Shown: positions 43,923 through 53,144 of the stretch, in pieces | How positions within the stretch are numbered: position 1 is the stretch's first letter | How the letters are laid out: each line of letters starts with the position of its first letter | Source: Albimonas sp963977235 | GTDB lineage: Bacteria; Pseudomonadota; Alphaproteobacteria; Rhodobacterales; Rhodobacteraceae | Direction of reading: 5' to 3' | Assembly: GCF_963977235.1 (NCBI RefSeq) | Contig: NZ_CAXBOD010000005.1 | Span: 62,001-126,000, forward strand | Length of the DNA stretch: 64,000 nucleotides | Translations under genes and position numbers: made by a program | The notes under the pieces: generated by a model | Databases searched by the model: none | Told to the model about the DNA's origin: nothing | Seen by the model: the letters and a program-made list of their open reading frames with translations, nothing else

Positions 43923-45134
43923 ATGGACTTCGCGCCCTCGCCCGACGACGACGCCTTCCGCGCCGAGATCCGGGCGACGATCGATCGCCTGCTGCCGGCG
44001 GAGATGAAGGCCCGTCGTCTCGCCGACTTCGACACCGCCGAGGCCGACGCCCGGGCCTGGATCAGGATCCTGGACGACGCGGGACTGGCGGTTCCCGCCT
44101 GGCCGGTGGAGCATGGCGGCAGGCCCTGGTCGCCCCTGCGCAAGTTCATCTTCGCGCAGGAGCTTCAGCACGCCCGCGCGCCCGCCGTCGACCGCATCGC
44201 GACCGAGATGGTGGCGCCGGTTCTGTGGACCTTCGGCTCGCAGGCGCAGAAGGCGGAGCTTCTGCCTCGGATCCGCCGGGGCGAAGACTGGTGGGGGCAG
44301 GGCTTCTCCGAACCCGGGTCGGGCTCCGACCTCGCCAGCCTGCGCACCCGCGCCCGGCGGGAGGGGGACGAGTATGTCGTCGACGGCTCCAAGATCTGGA
44401 CGACCGACGGCCAGTATGCGGATTGGCTGATCGTGCTGGTTCGCACCGATCCGAATGTGAAGCCCCAGCGCGGCATCTCGATGATCCTGATCGAGACGTC
44501 GCGCGAGGGGGTGAGCCAGCGGCCGATCGAATCCATCGACGGCGGCTGGACCCTGAACCAGTTCTTCTTCGACGGGGTGCGGGTCCCCGTCGCCAATCTC
44601 GTGGGCGAAGAGGGCCGCGGCTGGGACTACGCCAAGTTCCTGCTGACCAACGAGCGGACCACCTCGGCCGAGGCTCCGCACACCAGGCGCGACCTGGAAC
44701 AGTTGAAGCGCATCGCGCGCACCGCCGTCGCCCGCGGCCGGCCGTTGATCGAGGATCCGGTGTTCCGCGCCAAGATCGCGCAGCTCGAGATCGATCTGAC
44801 CGCGCTCGAATGGTCCGTGCTGCGGGTGCTGCACATGGAAGAGCGGGACCCGAGGCTCGGCTCGGTCGCCTCGGTCCTGAAGATGCGGGGCAACGATCTG
44901 ACGCAGCGGGTTGCGGATCTCTGCGTCGACGCGCTGGGCGACATGGGCGTCGCCATGCATCTCGACCCCGACCAGCCGCAGGTGCGCGCGGACGACCGTC
45001 TGTGGCCGCCGCTGGCGCCGCAGGAGGCGGCCGGCGCTTCCGCCCGGTCGATCTTCCGCAGGGCCGCCTCGATCTACGGCGGCTCGAACGAGATCCAGCG
45101 CGGCATCGTTGCCAAGGCCATCCTGGGCCTGTGA
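43923..45134 (+). CDS. Acyl-CoA dehydrogenase, module A first subunit
   Basis: A 403-residue ACAD; ATG 43923 after AAGGAGCCGCC. It has VEHGGRPWSPLRKFIFAQEL, GFSEPGSGSDLASL near residue 130 (FAD-binding loop), DGSKIWTTDGQYADWLI near 155 and the C-terminal RRAASIYGGSNEIQRGIVAK. Where classical ACADs have Tyr-Glu-Gly, this has Tyr-Gly-Gly, as in the steroid/bile-acid-type ACADs that work as heterodimers. The second subunit follows 14 nt downstream. Together they probably introduce an alpha,beta double bond into a branched or cyclic acyl-CoA made by the ligase at 47132. It is the counterpart of the gene at 51926. Confidence 0.88.
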   Translation: MDFAPSPDDDAFRAEIRATIDRLLPAEMKARRLADFDTAEADARAWIRILDDAGLAVPAWPVEHGGRPWSPLRKFIFAQELQHARAPAVDRIATEMVAPVLWTFGSQAQKAELLPRIRRGEDWWGQGFSEPGSGSDLASLRTRARREGDEYVVDGSKIWTTDGQYADWLIVLVRTDPNVKPQRGISMILIETSREGVSQRPIESIDGGWTLNQFFFDGVRVPVANLVGEEGRGWDYAKFLLTNERTTSAEAPHTRRDLEQLKRIARTAVARGRPLIEDPVFRAKIAQLEIDLTALEWSVLRVLHMEERDPRLGSVASVLKMRGNDLTQRVADLCVDALGDMGVAMHLDPDQPQVRADDRLWPPLAPQEAAGASARSIFRRAASIYGGSNEIQRGIVAKAILGL

Positions 45135-45148
45135 GCGAAGGGGGAAGC

Positions 45149-46273
45149 ATGAACTTCGAGCAGACCGACGATCAGACCGCGCTCGCCGACAGCCTGCACC
45201 GCTGGATGGACGCGGAGCACGGTTTCGAGACCGCGGTCGTCCGCGCCCATTCGTCCGCCGACCCCGGGATGTTGCCCGTCTTCGCCGAGCTGGGCTGGCT
45301 GGGCGCCGCCCTGTCGGAGGCGGAGGGCGGCTTCGGCGGCGGCGCTCCGGAAGCCGCGATCGTGGGCGAGGCGGTGGGCCGCGCGCTTGTCGTCGAGCCC
45401 TGGATCCCGCTCGCCGTCCAGACGCCGCGGACCCTGCTGGCGCTGGCGGGCGAGGCCGCGCGGCCGCGCATCGAGGCGCTGGTCTCCGGCGAGCGCCGCC
45501 TGGTTCCCGCGGTGACCGAGACCGCCGGGCGCGGCGCTCCCGACTGGGTTGAGACCCGGGCCGAGCGCGACGGGGACGGCTGGCGGCTCACCGGAACCAA
45601 GAGCCTGGTCCTCGGCGCCCCGCTCGCCGACGCCTTCCTCGTCGCCGCCCGCCTGGAGGGCGCGCCCGGCGACCGCGCCGGCGTGGCGCTGTTCGAGACG
45701 CCGGCGCAGACCGAGGGTCTGTCTTTGCATCCCTACCGGCTGGTCGACCGTCGCGCCGTCGCCGACCTGGATCTCGCCGACGTCCGGCTGCCGGCCGAGG
45801 CGCTGATCGGTCCGGCGGGCGGGGCGCTGGAGGCCATCGAGCTGGGCTGCGACCACGCCCGCCTGGCGCTCTGCGCCGAGATCCTGGGCGCGATGGACGC
45901 GGCCCTGTGGATGACCCGCGACTACCTCAGGACGCGGGAGCAGTTCGGCCGGCCGATCGGCGATTTCCAGGCACTCCAGCACCGCATGGCCGAGATGCTG
46001 GTGGAGACGGAGCTGACCCGCTCGATGATCTTCCAGGGCCTCGCCGCCCTCGGTCGCCCGCCCGACGCGCGCGCGAAGGGCATCGCCGCGACCAAGGCGC
46101 ATGTCGCCCGCTCGGGTCTCTTCGTCGGCCGCCAGGCGATCCAGCTCCACGGCGGCATGGGCATGACCGAGGAGCTGAAGGTCGGCCATCTCTACCGCCG
46201 GATCATGGCGAACGCCGGCCTGCTGGGCGACGCGGACCTGCATGTCGCCCGCTACGCCGAGATGATGGACTGA
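45149..46273 (+). CDS. Acyl-CoA dehydrogenase, module A second subunit
   Basis: A 374-residue ACAD-fold protein, ATG 45149 preceded by GGGGGAAGC. The N terminus FEQTDDQTALADSLHRWMDA is typical of the partner subunit in two-gene ACADs. The FAD-side region is TETAGRGAPDWVETRAER, divergent from the SEPGSGSD loop, and the C-terminal helices have RTREQFGRPIGDFQALQHRM and LHGGMGMTEELKVGHLYRR. The Arg-Glu-Gln-Phe-Gly-Arg-Pro block is well kept. It probably forms an alpha-beta heteromer with the product of 43923. It is the counterpart of 53145. Confidence 0.87.
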   Translation: MNFEQTDDQTALADSLHRWMDAEHGFETAVVRAHSSADPGMLPVFAELGWLGAALSEAEGGFGGGAPEAAIVGEAVGRALVVEPWIPLAVQTPRTLLALAGEAARPRIEALVSGERRLVPAVTETAGRGAPDWVETRAERDGDGWRLTGTKSLVLGAPLADAFLVAARLEGAPGDRAGVALFETPAQTEGLSLHPYRLVDRRAVADLDLADVRLPAEALIGPAGGALEAIELGCDHARLALCAEILGAMDAALWMTRDYLRTREQFGRPIGDFQALQHRMAEMLVETELTRSMIFQGLAALGRPPDARAKGIAATKAHVARSGLFVGRQAIQLHGGMGMTEELKVGHLYRRIMANAGLLGDADLHVARYAEMMD

Positions 46274-46320
46274 AGCCGCGCGCCGGAACCGGCGGGGCGG
46301 ACGACGCGAGGGAGACCCGA

Positions 46321-47115
46321 ATGGATTTCGAGACCTACGAGACCCTGAAGTTCGCGCGGCGCGGCCGGGTGCTGGCTATCGCCCTCAGCGCCCCGCAGGC
46401 GCGCAACGCCGTCAGCCGCCTGATGCATCAGGAGCTGATCCGCGCGCTGGAGGAAGCCGATCTCGACGAAGACAGCGACGTTCTCGTCCTGACGGGCGAG
46501 GGCGACGCCTTCTGCGGCGGCGGCGACATCGCGTGGATGAAGGCGATGCGCGAGAAGCCGGCCGAGCGGAAGGCGGCGATCAGCGAAGGTCGGCGGATCC
46601 TCTACACGATCCTCGAGCTCGACAAGCCGATCATCGGCAAGGTGCGCGGCCCCGCCATCGGGCTGGGCGCCACGCTGGCGCTGTTCTGCGACGTGATCTT
46701 CGCCTCCGAGACCGCGAAATTCGCCGATCCGCACGTGCGCGTGGGCCTGGTCGCGGGCGACGGAGGCGCGGTGATCTGGCCCGCCCTGCTCGGTCCGGCG
46801 CGGGCCAAGGAATATCTGATGACCGGCGACGTGGTGACCGGGCGGAAAGCGATGGAACTCGGTCTCGTCAACCACTGCCTGCCGGATGCCGAGCTCGACG
46901 CCGCCGTCGACGCCTTCGCCGACCGCCTCGCGGGCGGCGCGCTGGCCGCCATCCGCTGGACGAAACGCGCGGTCAACGCGGGCCTTCGCGCGCAGGCGGC
47001 CCCGGTGCTGGAACTCGCTTTCGCCTATGAGGCCGCTTCGATGGAAACCGACGACCATCGCGCCGCCGTCGACGCCTTTCTGGCCGGCCACGCGCCGACG
47101 TTCCAGGGCCGCTGA
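46321..47115 (+). CDS. Enoyl-CoA hydratase/isomerase family protein, module A
   Basis: A 264-residue crotonase-fold protein; ATG 46321 follows GGGAGACCCGA. The oxyanion-hole segments are GDAFCGGGDIAWM near residue 62 and KVRGPAIGLGATLALFCDV near 107-125. Aligning FADPHVRVGLVAGDGG with the rat crotonase FAQPEI-type segment puts His where catalytic Glu144 sits, while Glu164 is retained in AKEYLMTGD. The paralogue at 54307 shares the same His. So it is probably a hydratase or isomerase with altered chemistry. It follows the ACAD pair and precedes the ligase in one operon. Confidence 0.87.
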   Translation: MDFETYETLKFARRGRVLAIALSAPQARNAVSRLMHQELIRALEEADLDEDSDVLVLTGEGDAFCGGGDIAWMKAMREKPAERKAAISEGRRILYTILELDKPIIGKVRGPAIGLGATLALFCDVIFASETAKFADPHVRVGLVAGDGGAVIWPALLGPARAKEYLMTGDVVTGRKAMELGLVNHCLPDAELDAAVDAFADRLAGGALAAIRWTKRAVNAGLRAQAAPVLELAFAYEAASMETDDHRAAVDAFLAGHAPTFQGR

Positions 47116-47131
47116 GCCAAGGGAGACGAAC

Positions 47132-48766
47132 ATGCATGTCACTCCGTCCGGCTGGCCAAGCCGCATCGACCCCAAGATCGCCGCGCGCCGCGTCGCGGAT
47201 GGCGTCTGGACCGGCCGCACGATCGCCGACTCCGCCCGCGACCTCGCGGCGCGCGAGCCCGGGCGCATCCTCTTCGGCACCGAGCAGGGCGACTTCGCCG
47301 TCGGCCGGCTGGTCGAGCGGGCCGAGGCGCTGGCCCGCGGGCTGCTGGACCTGGGGATCGAGCCCGGCCAGACCGTCAGTCTGCAGATGCCCAACTGGAT
47401 CGAGGTGGCCGAGATCGACCTCGCCTGCGCGATGGGCGGCTTCGTGGTCAATCCCATCGTCCCGATCTACCGGGAGGCGGAGCTTCGGCAGATCCTCGCC
47501 GACGCGCGCACGCGCCTGGTCTTCGCCCCGGGCCGCTATCGCAACACCGACCACGTCGCGATGATCGAGAGCCTCCGGGCCGACCTGCCGCTGCTTTCCC
47601 ACGTCATCCCGGTGCGCGAGGGTTCGGCCTACGAGGACCTGATCGCGCGCGGCCGCGCCTCGCAGCGCGCGCTGCCCGCGGTCGACCCGGACGACGTCAA
47701 GTCGCTCGTCTACACCTCCGGCACGACGGGGGCGGCCAAGGGCGTGATCTACACCCACAACCAGGCGCGCCGGACGCTCGCCAACACCTTCCGCGCCTGG
47801 GACCTGCCGGCGGACATGTCGGTGCTGATCGGCACCCCCGTCGGACACGTCACCGGCTTCAGCTTCGGCATCGACATCGCATACCACTTCGGGTCGCGCA
47901 CCCAGCTGATGGAGGCTTGGGACGCCACGCGCGCGGTCGAACTGATCGACGGGCTCGGCATCAGCGCGATGCTCGGCGCGACGCCTTTCCTGGTCGAGCT
48001 GATGCAGGCGGCCGCGGCGGCGAAGACCACGCTGCCCAGTCTCGTCTTCTTCCTCTGCGGCGGCGCCGCTGTGCCCTCCGACCTGGTGGCCAAGGCCTAC
48101 GAGGCGTTCCCCGGCTGCGTGACCTTCCGCGCTTTCGGCTCCACCGAATGCCCGCTGATCACGCAGGGCGTGCGCGGCGACCCGGACCTCTGCGCCTCCA
48201 CCGACGGGCGGGTCGACGACTATGAGGTGAAGGTCGTCGACGAGGCCGGACGCGTCCTGCCTCCGGGAGAGGAGGGCGAGGCGCTGGCCCGCGGCCCCGC
48301 GATGTTCGTGGGCTACACCGACCCGAAGGCGACCGAGGAGGCCTTCGACCGGGACGGTTTCTTCCGTACCGGCGACCTGGTGCGGATGACCGCGGACGGC
48401 GTGATCGTCGTCACCGGCCGCAAGAAGGACCTGATCATCCGCGGCGGCGAGAACTTGTCGGCCAAGGAGATCGAGGACGCGCTCCACGCCCATCCGGCGG
48501 TGAACGAGGCGGCGGTCTTCTCGATGCCCCACGCCCGGCTGGGCGAAGGCGTCTGCGCGTGGATCGTGCCCGCGGGCGCGGAACGGCCTGACAAGGCCGA
48601 GTTCGCCGCCTGGCTCAAGGCGCGAGGGCTCGCGCCGCAGAAGTGGCCCGAGCGGGTGGATTACGTCGAGGCCCTGCCGAAGACGCCGTCCGGCAAGGTG
48701 CAGAAGCACATCCTGCGCCGGATGATCGCCGAGCGGATCGCCGACGAGGCGGGGGCGGCGGGATGA
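47132..48766 (+). CDS. AMP-dependent acyl-CoA ligase, module A (cyclohexanecarboxylate-CoA ligase-like)
   Basis: A 544-residue ANL-superfamily ligase; ATG 47132 after AAGGGAGACGAA. Visible motifs are the P-loop VYTSGTTGAAKGVIYTH near residue 192, FRAFGSTECPLIT near 332, the hinge-region FFRTGDLVRMTADGVIVVTGRKKD near 409 (quoted as FFRTGDLVRM and VTGRKKDLIIRGGEN) and the C-terminal catalytic Lys in TPSGKVQKHILRR. It joins a carboxylic acid to CoA with ATP hydrolysis to AMP. Resemblance to cyclohexanecarboxylate-CoA ligases is from memory and moderate. It provides the substrate for the ACAD pair upstream. Confidence 0.85.
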   Translation: MHVTPSGWPSRIDPKIAARRVADGVWTGRTIADSARDLAAREPGRILFGTEQGDFAVGRLVERAEALARGLLDLGIEPGQTVSLQMPNWIEVAEIDLACAMGGFVVNPIVPIYREAELRQILADARTRLVFAPGRYRNTDHVAMIESLRADLPLLSHVIPVREGSAYEDLIARGRASQRALPAVDPDDVKSLVYTSGTTGAAKGVIYTHNQARRTLANTFRAWDLPADMSVLIGTPVGHVTGFSFGIDIAYHFGSRTQLMEAWDATRAVELIDGLGISAMLGATPFLVELMQAAAAAKTTLPSLVFFLCGGAAVPSDLVAKAYEAFPGCVTFRAFGSTECPLITQGVRGDPDLCASTDGRVDDYEVKVVDEAGRVLPPGEEGEALARGPAMFVGYTDPKATEEAFDRDGFFRTGDLVRMTADGVIVVTGRKKDLIIRGGENLSAKEIEDALHAHPAVNEAAVFSMPHARLGEGVCAWIVPAGAERPDKAEFAAWLKARGLAPQKWPERVDYVEALPKTPSGKVQKHILRRMIAERIADEAGAAG

Positions 48767-48806
48767 GCCGACGCGTCCGCTTCCTCCGGTCCGGGACCGC
48801 GTCGCG

Positions 48807-49403
48807 ATGAGCCGCGCCATCCTCGCCTGGGTCCCCCGGGCCGTCGACCTGTGCAACCGCGTTATGCTGGCCGCGGCGGGCGTGGCGCTCGGGCTGATGA
48901 TGGTCAACACCGTCGCCGACATCCTGGGCAAATACCTGCTGAACCAGCCGGTTCCGGGCACGATCGCGATCGTGTCCTGGTACTGGATGGTCTCGGTCGC
49001 CTTCATGCCGGTCGCCTATGTCCAGGCGCGGCGCGAACACCTGATGGTCGAACTCTTCACCATGCGCCTGTCGCCGCGTGCGAAGGCGGGGATGGACGTC
49101 GCGGTCGCGGCGGCGGGAGCTCTCTACATGGGCCTGCTGACCTGGCTGGTCTGGGAGGAGGCGCTCGTCGCCACCCGGCGGGGCGAATTCCAGGACATCA
49201 CCGTGATGGATCTGCCGGTCTGGCCCTCCCGCTGGATCCTGCCGGCGGCCTTCGGCCTGATGACCGCGGTGCTGGCGATCCAGTGCGTGCTCGACCTGAT
49301 CCATGCCGTCACGGGCCGGCCGCCGCCGACGCCGCCCGGCGCCGCAGCCCCCGAAGCCGCGCGCGACGGCTCGCATGCCGACGCGGCCGACCGGGCGCTC
49401 TGA
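48807..49403 (+). CDS. TRAP transporter small permease, DctQ type (system 3)
   Basis: A 198-residue membrane protein, ATG 48807, 40 nt after the ligase; the Shine-Dalgarno sequence is weak. Four hydrophobic segments: LAAAGVALGLMMVNTVADIL first, then VSWYWMVSVAFMPVAYVQAR with the conserved Trp-Tyr near residue 50-55 and REHLMVELFTMRLSPRAKAG. A hydrophilic Pro/Ala-rich tail of about 35 residues ends the protein. It is nearly superimposable with the DctQ at 59669 (REHLMVELFTM versus RQHLMVELFTM), which marks these two TRAP systems as paralogues. Confidence 0.87.
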   Translation: MSRAILAWVPRAVDLCNRVMLAAAGVALGLMMVNTVADILGKYLLNQPVPGTIAIVSWYWMVSVAFMPVAYVQARREHLMVELFTMRLSPRAKAGMDVAVAAAGALYMGLLTWLVWEEALVATRRGEFQDITVMDLPVWPSRWILPAAFGLMTAVLAIQCVLDLIHAVTGRPPPTPPGAAAPEAARDGSHADAADRAL

Positions 49404-49443
49404 GCCTTTCGACGCCCCGCACGAACGGAGTTTCCGGTTCCCC

Positions 49444-50757
49444 ATGTCGAATCTCGAAATCGGGCTTGCGGCCCTGCCCGCGCTTCTGATCCTTCTCGCG
49501 CTGCGCGCTCCCATCGGGCTGGCGCTGGGCGGCGTGTCGCTGGTCGGCCTGCTGCTGGTGCGCGGACCGCGGGCGACGCTCGCGATCTTCGGCTCGCTGC
49601 CGATGGAGTTCGGCGCCTCCTGGACGCTGTCGGCGGTGCCGATGTTCATCCTGATGGGCGCCGTGGCTTTCCATACCGGCCTGACCCGCGGCATCTTCGA
49701 AGCGGCGCGGCTGTGGCTCGCGAAGCTGCCGGGCGGGCTGGCGGTCGCCTCCAACTTCGCGTCGGCAGGTTTCGCCGCGGCCTCCGGCTCCTCGCTCGCC
49801 ACCTGCGCGGCAATGGGGCGGATCGCGATCCCCCAGATGCTGAAGGCGGGCTACGATCCCGCGCTCGCGTCGGGCTCGGTCGCAGCGGCCGGCACGCTGG
49901 GGGCGCTGATCCCGCCGTCGATCCTGTTCGTTCTCTACGGCTGGTTCACCGAGACCTCGATCGCCGCGCTCCTGCTCGCCGGGATCGTGCCGGGCATTCT
50001 GACGGCGCTGATCTATGCTGGCCTGATCCTCCTGCGCTGCCGAGCCCGCCCCTCGCTGGCGCCGCCGATCGCATTCGAGGCGACGATGGCCGAGAAGCTG
50101 CGCGCGCTGGCCGACGTCTGGCCCGTTCCACTGCTGGTCCTGGGCGTCGTCGGCTCGATCTATTCCGGGCTCGCCACCGCGACCGAGGCGGCGGCGCTCG
50201 GCGCGGCCTTCGCGATCGTGGTGGCGCTGGCACGACGGAGCCTGGGCTGGACCGCGCTGCGCGACAGTTTCCTCGAGACGCTTGTCTCCACGTCCTCGAT
50301 CTTCTTCGTGGCCATCGGCGCCCTGCTGCTGACCCGCTTCCTCGCGTTCGCGGGCGTGCCCGCCTTCATCGCCCAGCAGATCTCGGGTCTGGGCGTCGAC
50401 CCGCTGATGCTGATCGTGGGCCTGTCGGTCATCTACCTGGTGCTCGGGTGTTTCCTCGAGCCGCTGGGCCTGATGCTGCTGACGCTTCCCGTCATCTATC
50501 CGATCTTCAAGTCGGCCGGGATCGATCCGATCTGGGCCGGAGTGATCGTGGTCAAATACCTCGAAATCGGCATGATCACGCCGCCCGTGGGCCTGAACGT
50601 GTATGTGGTCAAGGGCGTGGTCGGCGACACGATCCCGTTGCCCACGATCTTCCGCGGCGCGCTGTGGTTCCTGGCCGCGGAAGTGGTGATCATGGCGCTG
50701 CTGATCGCGTTTCCCGCAATCTCCACCACCCTTCCTTCGATCCTGCTCGCCCGATGA
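49444..50757 (+). CDS. TRAP transporter large permease, DctM type (system 3)
   Basis: A 437-residue channel subunit, ATG 49444 after ACGGAGTTTCCGGTTCCCC. Markers: FGASWTLSAVPMFILMGAVA near residue 57, FHTGLTRGIFEAARLWLAKL, SAGFAAASGSSLATCAAMGR, IPPSILFVLYGWFTETSIAA near 158, YSGLATATEAAALGAAFAIV near 240 and VVKYLEIGMITPPVGLNVYV near 377. It has the same length as and very similar sequence to the DctM at 58284. It ends module A; the following 127 bp separate it from the convergent TetR gene. Confidence 0.9.
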   Translation: MSNLEIGLAALPALLILLALRAPIGLALGGVSLVGLLLVRGPRATLAIFGSLPMEFGASWTLSAVPMFILMGAVAFHTGLTRGIFEAARLWLAKLPGGLAVASNFASAGFAAASGSSLATCAAMGRIAIPQMLKAGYDPALASGSVAAAGTLGALIPPSILFVLYGWFTETSIAALLLAGIVPGILTALIYAGLILLRCRARPSLAPPIAFEATMAEKLRALADVWPVPLLVLGVVGSIYSGLATATEAAALGAAFAIVVALARRSLGWTALRDSFLETLVSTSSIFFVAIGALLLTRFLAFAGVPAFIAQQISGLGVDPLMLIVGLSVIYLVLGCFLEPLGLMLLTLPVIYPIFKSAGIDPIWAGVIVVKYLEIGMITPPVGLNVYVVKGVVGDTIPLPTIFRGALWFLAAEVVIMALLIAFPAISTTLPSILLAR

Positions 50758-50884
50758 CGCAGGCGGGGCGGGGGGGCGGAGGCGGCGCGGTCTCGCGTCG
50801 TGCGGGCATCCCGGTTTCCCGACCGGACGCCCGGGTTTCCGCGACCCTGAGCCGGGGGACATCGCCGTCTGGCGGGGCGTCTGC

Positions 50885-51553
50885 TCATTCGACCTCGGCG
50901 CGCTTGTCGAGAGCCGTCAGGATGAAGCGGGTCGCACCCTCGATCAGCGCGTCGAGCGGCAGGCGTCCGGCAGGCGTGTACCACGTCTGGGTGTACTCGA
51001 TCGCGCCCAGCAGCAGCATCCGGGCGAGGCCCGGCTCGATGTCCGCGCGCAGCTCTCCGCACGCCTGACCCTCGGCCACAAGCCGCCGCCAGAAAACGCC
51101 GTAGCGCTTCTCGAAGCGATCGTGGCGGGCCCTCACCTCGGCCGGGACCTGATCGTAGATGCGGCGATAGGCCTTCACGAACGGGTCGCCGCGGTGGACG
51201 TAGTCCAGATGCGCGGCGATGGCGGCGCGGATCTTGTCGATCACGGTCGCGTCGTCGGGCAGCTCCGAAAACACGCGGTCCATGATGTCTTCCATCCGGT
51301 AGGTGGCTTCATTCAGCACCTGTTCGACCAGATCGTCGCGCGAGCTGAAATGATAGTAGAGCGCGCCGGCATGGAGCCCTGCGCCACGGGCGATCTCGGC
51401 CAGCTTGCTCTCGGCCAGGCCCTTGTCGTGGAACACCTGGGCCGCGGAATCGAGGATCCGCGCGCGGGTCACCTCGTGCTTCGCCAGACGGCGCGGCGCG
51501 CGTTCGGTCTCGACGTCCGTCTCCGCGTCCGGCGCGTCGGCATGATTCTCCAT
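50885..51553 (-). CDS. TetR-family regulator
   Basis: Leftward, ATG at 51553 with AAGGA 7 nt upstream (an ATG at 51571 is an alternative with a poorer ribosome site); 222 residues. The helix-turn-helix is TRARILDSAAQVFHDKGLAE, then IARGAGLHAGALYYHFSSRD near residues 53-72. The C-terminal domain is mostly helical with DFVHRGD-like YVHRGDPFVKAYRRIYDQVP and FWRRLVAEGQACGELRADIE, typical of regulators of acyl-CoA metabolism. It is divergent from the ACAD operon at 51926, with a perfect palindrome between, and is the prime candidate for binding both TTTGAA-N6-TTCAAA sites. Confidence 0.87.
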   Translation of the reverse strand: MENHADAPDAETDVETERAPRRLAKHEVTRARILDSAAQVFHDKGLAESKLAEIARGAGLHAGALYYHFSSRDDLVEQVLNEATYRMEDIMDRVFSELPDDATVIDKIRAAIAAHLDYVHRGDPFVKAYRRIYDQVPAEVRARHDRFEKRYGVFWRRLVAEGQACGELRADIEPGLARMLLLGAIEYTQTWYTPAGRLPLDALIEGATRFILTALDKRAEVE

Positions 51554-51631
51554 CGGATGGTCCTTCTGCATTCTCGCTGCATAGCAGCGTGAAGCGCCCC
51601 CGTCCGCAGGTCTTCGTCCATCGCGAACAAG

Positions 51632-51662
51632 TTTTGAATTTCAATTCAAAAATTTCTTGACT
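51632..51662 (+). promoter_or_regulatory. Operator-promoter of the ACAD-ACAD-ECH operon
   Basis: TTTTGAATT (51632-51640), TC, AATTCAAAA (51643-51651) is a perfect 20-bp palindrome; its core is TTTGAA-N6-TTCAAA (51633-51650). Exactly 6 bp later is TTGACT (51657-51662), the -35 box; a weak CATCGT (51681-51686) lies 18 bp on. The same element with the same 6-bp gap to a TTGACA recurs at 61512-61541 on the other strand. The gene it drives starts at 51926. Confidence 0.7.
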
Positions 51663-51686
51663 GCATCCCGCCCCAGGCGCCATCGT

Positions 51687-51925
51687 CGCGCCGAAAGCAC
51701 GGAGGCCCGCCGCCGCCCCGCATCGGGCCAGGAATGCACGGGATTTCCGAGGCGCCGCGCCGCTCCTCCGGGCATGGGACGCGGGCGTCCCGGAAAGGCC
51801 CGATACGGCGCGCCCCTTGGGCCCCGCCTCCCGACCGACGCCGTCGTTCGCGCCTGCGGGCCGGCCCCGACGACCATTGCGCCGCGCGTCCCGGACATGC
51901 GCGCACAAGACTGGAGCTTCGCCGC
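51687..51925 (+). other. Long GC-rich leader before the ACAD at 51926
   Basis: About 240 nt separate the putative transcription start from the ATG. I see no gene, no riboswitch and no second promoter. A ribosome site GGAG lies at 51913-51916. The opposite strand is open but featureless. Confidence 0.4.
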
Positions 51926-53131
51926 ATGAGGATCGCCTTCACCGCCGAGGACCTCGCTTTCCGGAACGAGGTGCGCCGTTTCTTCGCTGAGCAGCTGCCC
52001 GATGACCTTCGGCGCCGCCAGCGACAGGGCTTCCAGCTCTCCGGCGACGACATGCGGCGCTGGCAGCGAATCCTCCACGACCGTGGCTGGGCGGCGCCGG
52101 GATGGCCGGTGGAGCACGGCGGGACCGGCTGGACGCCGACGCAGCAGTACGTCTTTGAAGACGAGACCGGCGCCCATCACGCGCCCGAGCCCAACGTGGT
52201 CGCGATCAACCTGATCGGCCCCGTGATCTGGAAGTTCGGTTCCGACGAGATGAAGGCGCGTTTCCTGCCGCCGATCCTCAAAGGCGACATGCTCGGATGC
52301 CAGGGCTTCTCCGAACCGGATGCGGGCTCGGACCTCGCCTCGCTGCGCACGCGGGCGGTCCGCGACGGCGACGACTATGTGATCACCGGTCAGAAGATCT
52401 GGACGTCGGAAGCGCAGTTCGCCGACCAGATGATCCTGCTTGCACGCACCGATCCGGACGTGAAGCCCCAGGCCGGCCTGTCGATGATCATGGTTCCGAT
52501 GGATGCGCCGGGCGTGACCTTGCGTCCGATACGGACCATCAACTTCGACCACAACGTGAACGAAGTCTTTCTGGACCAGGTGCGGGTCCCCGTTCGCGAC
52601 CTGATCGGCGAGCCGGGCAAGGGCTGGTCCTACGCCAAGTTCCTGCTGACGCACGAGCGCACCTACAACGCCCACGTGAATCGCCTGAAGCGGGACCTCG
52701 ACGACATCCGCGCGCTGGCTGCGCGGCCCGACGCGGCAGGGCGGCGGGCGATGGATGCGGAGTCCTTCCGCCGCGATCTTGCACGGCTGGAGACGGACGT
52801 CATCGCGCTGGACTGGTCGGTGCTGCGCACGCTGCACGGGGACATGGGGGCTGCGGGGGACTCGGCCGCGTCGTCGCTCAAGATCGAAGGGTCGGAGCTT
52901 CAGATCCGCGCCTCGGAGCTCGCGATCCGGGCGCTGGGGCTGCACGCGATGCCGCGCTACCGGAACCCCGCGAGCGAACCCTACGGCAATGACATGCCCG
53001 CCGATGCGCCGGACGACGCGCCCGGGGTGGTCACCCGATACCTGTATCGCCGCGCCTCGACGATCTTCGGCGGGTCGAACGACATTCAACGGGCCTTGAT
53101 CTGGGGCGGCGCCCTGGCGACGCGGCGCTGA
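51926..53131 (+). CDS. Acyl-CoA dehydrogenase, module B first subunit
   Basis: A 401-residue ACAD, ATG 51926 with GGAG 9 nt before. It has VEHGGTGWTPTQQYVFEDET, GFSEPDAGSDLASLRTRAVR near residue 127, GQKIWTSEAQFADQMILLAR and the C-terminal RRASTIFGGSNDIQRALIWG. As in 43923 the canonical Tyr-Glu-Gly is replaced, here by Phe-Gly-Gly. It parallels 43923 along its length but is clearly diverged, so the two modules are old paralogues or were acquired separately. It is expressed from the palindromic promoter at 51632 and pairs with the gene 13 nt downstream. Confidence 0.88.
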   Translation: MRIAFTAEDLAFRNEVRRFFAEQLPDDLRRRQRQGFQLSGDDMRRWQRILHDRGWAAPGWPVEHGGTGWTPTQQYVFEDETGAHHAPEPNVVAINLIGPVIWKFGSDEMKARFLPPILKGDMLGCQGFSEPDAGSDLASLRTRAVRDGDDYVITGQKIWTSEAQFADQMILLARTDPDVKPQAGLSMIMVPMDAPGVTLRPIRTINFDHNVNEVFLDQVRVPVRDLIGEPGKGWSYAKFLLTHERTYNAHVNRLKRDLDDIRALAARPDAAGRRAMDAESFRRDLARLETDVIALDWSVLRTLHGDMGAAGDSAASSLKIEGSELQIRASELAIRALGLHAMPRYRNPASEPYGNDMPADAPDDAPGVVTRYLYRRASTIFGGSNDIQRALIWGGALATRR

Positions 53132-53144
53132 GCGGAGGACGCGC

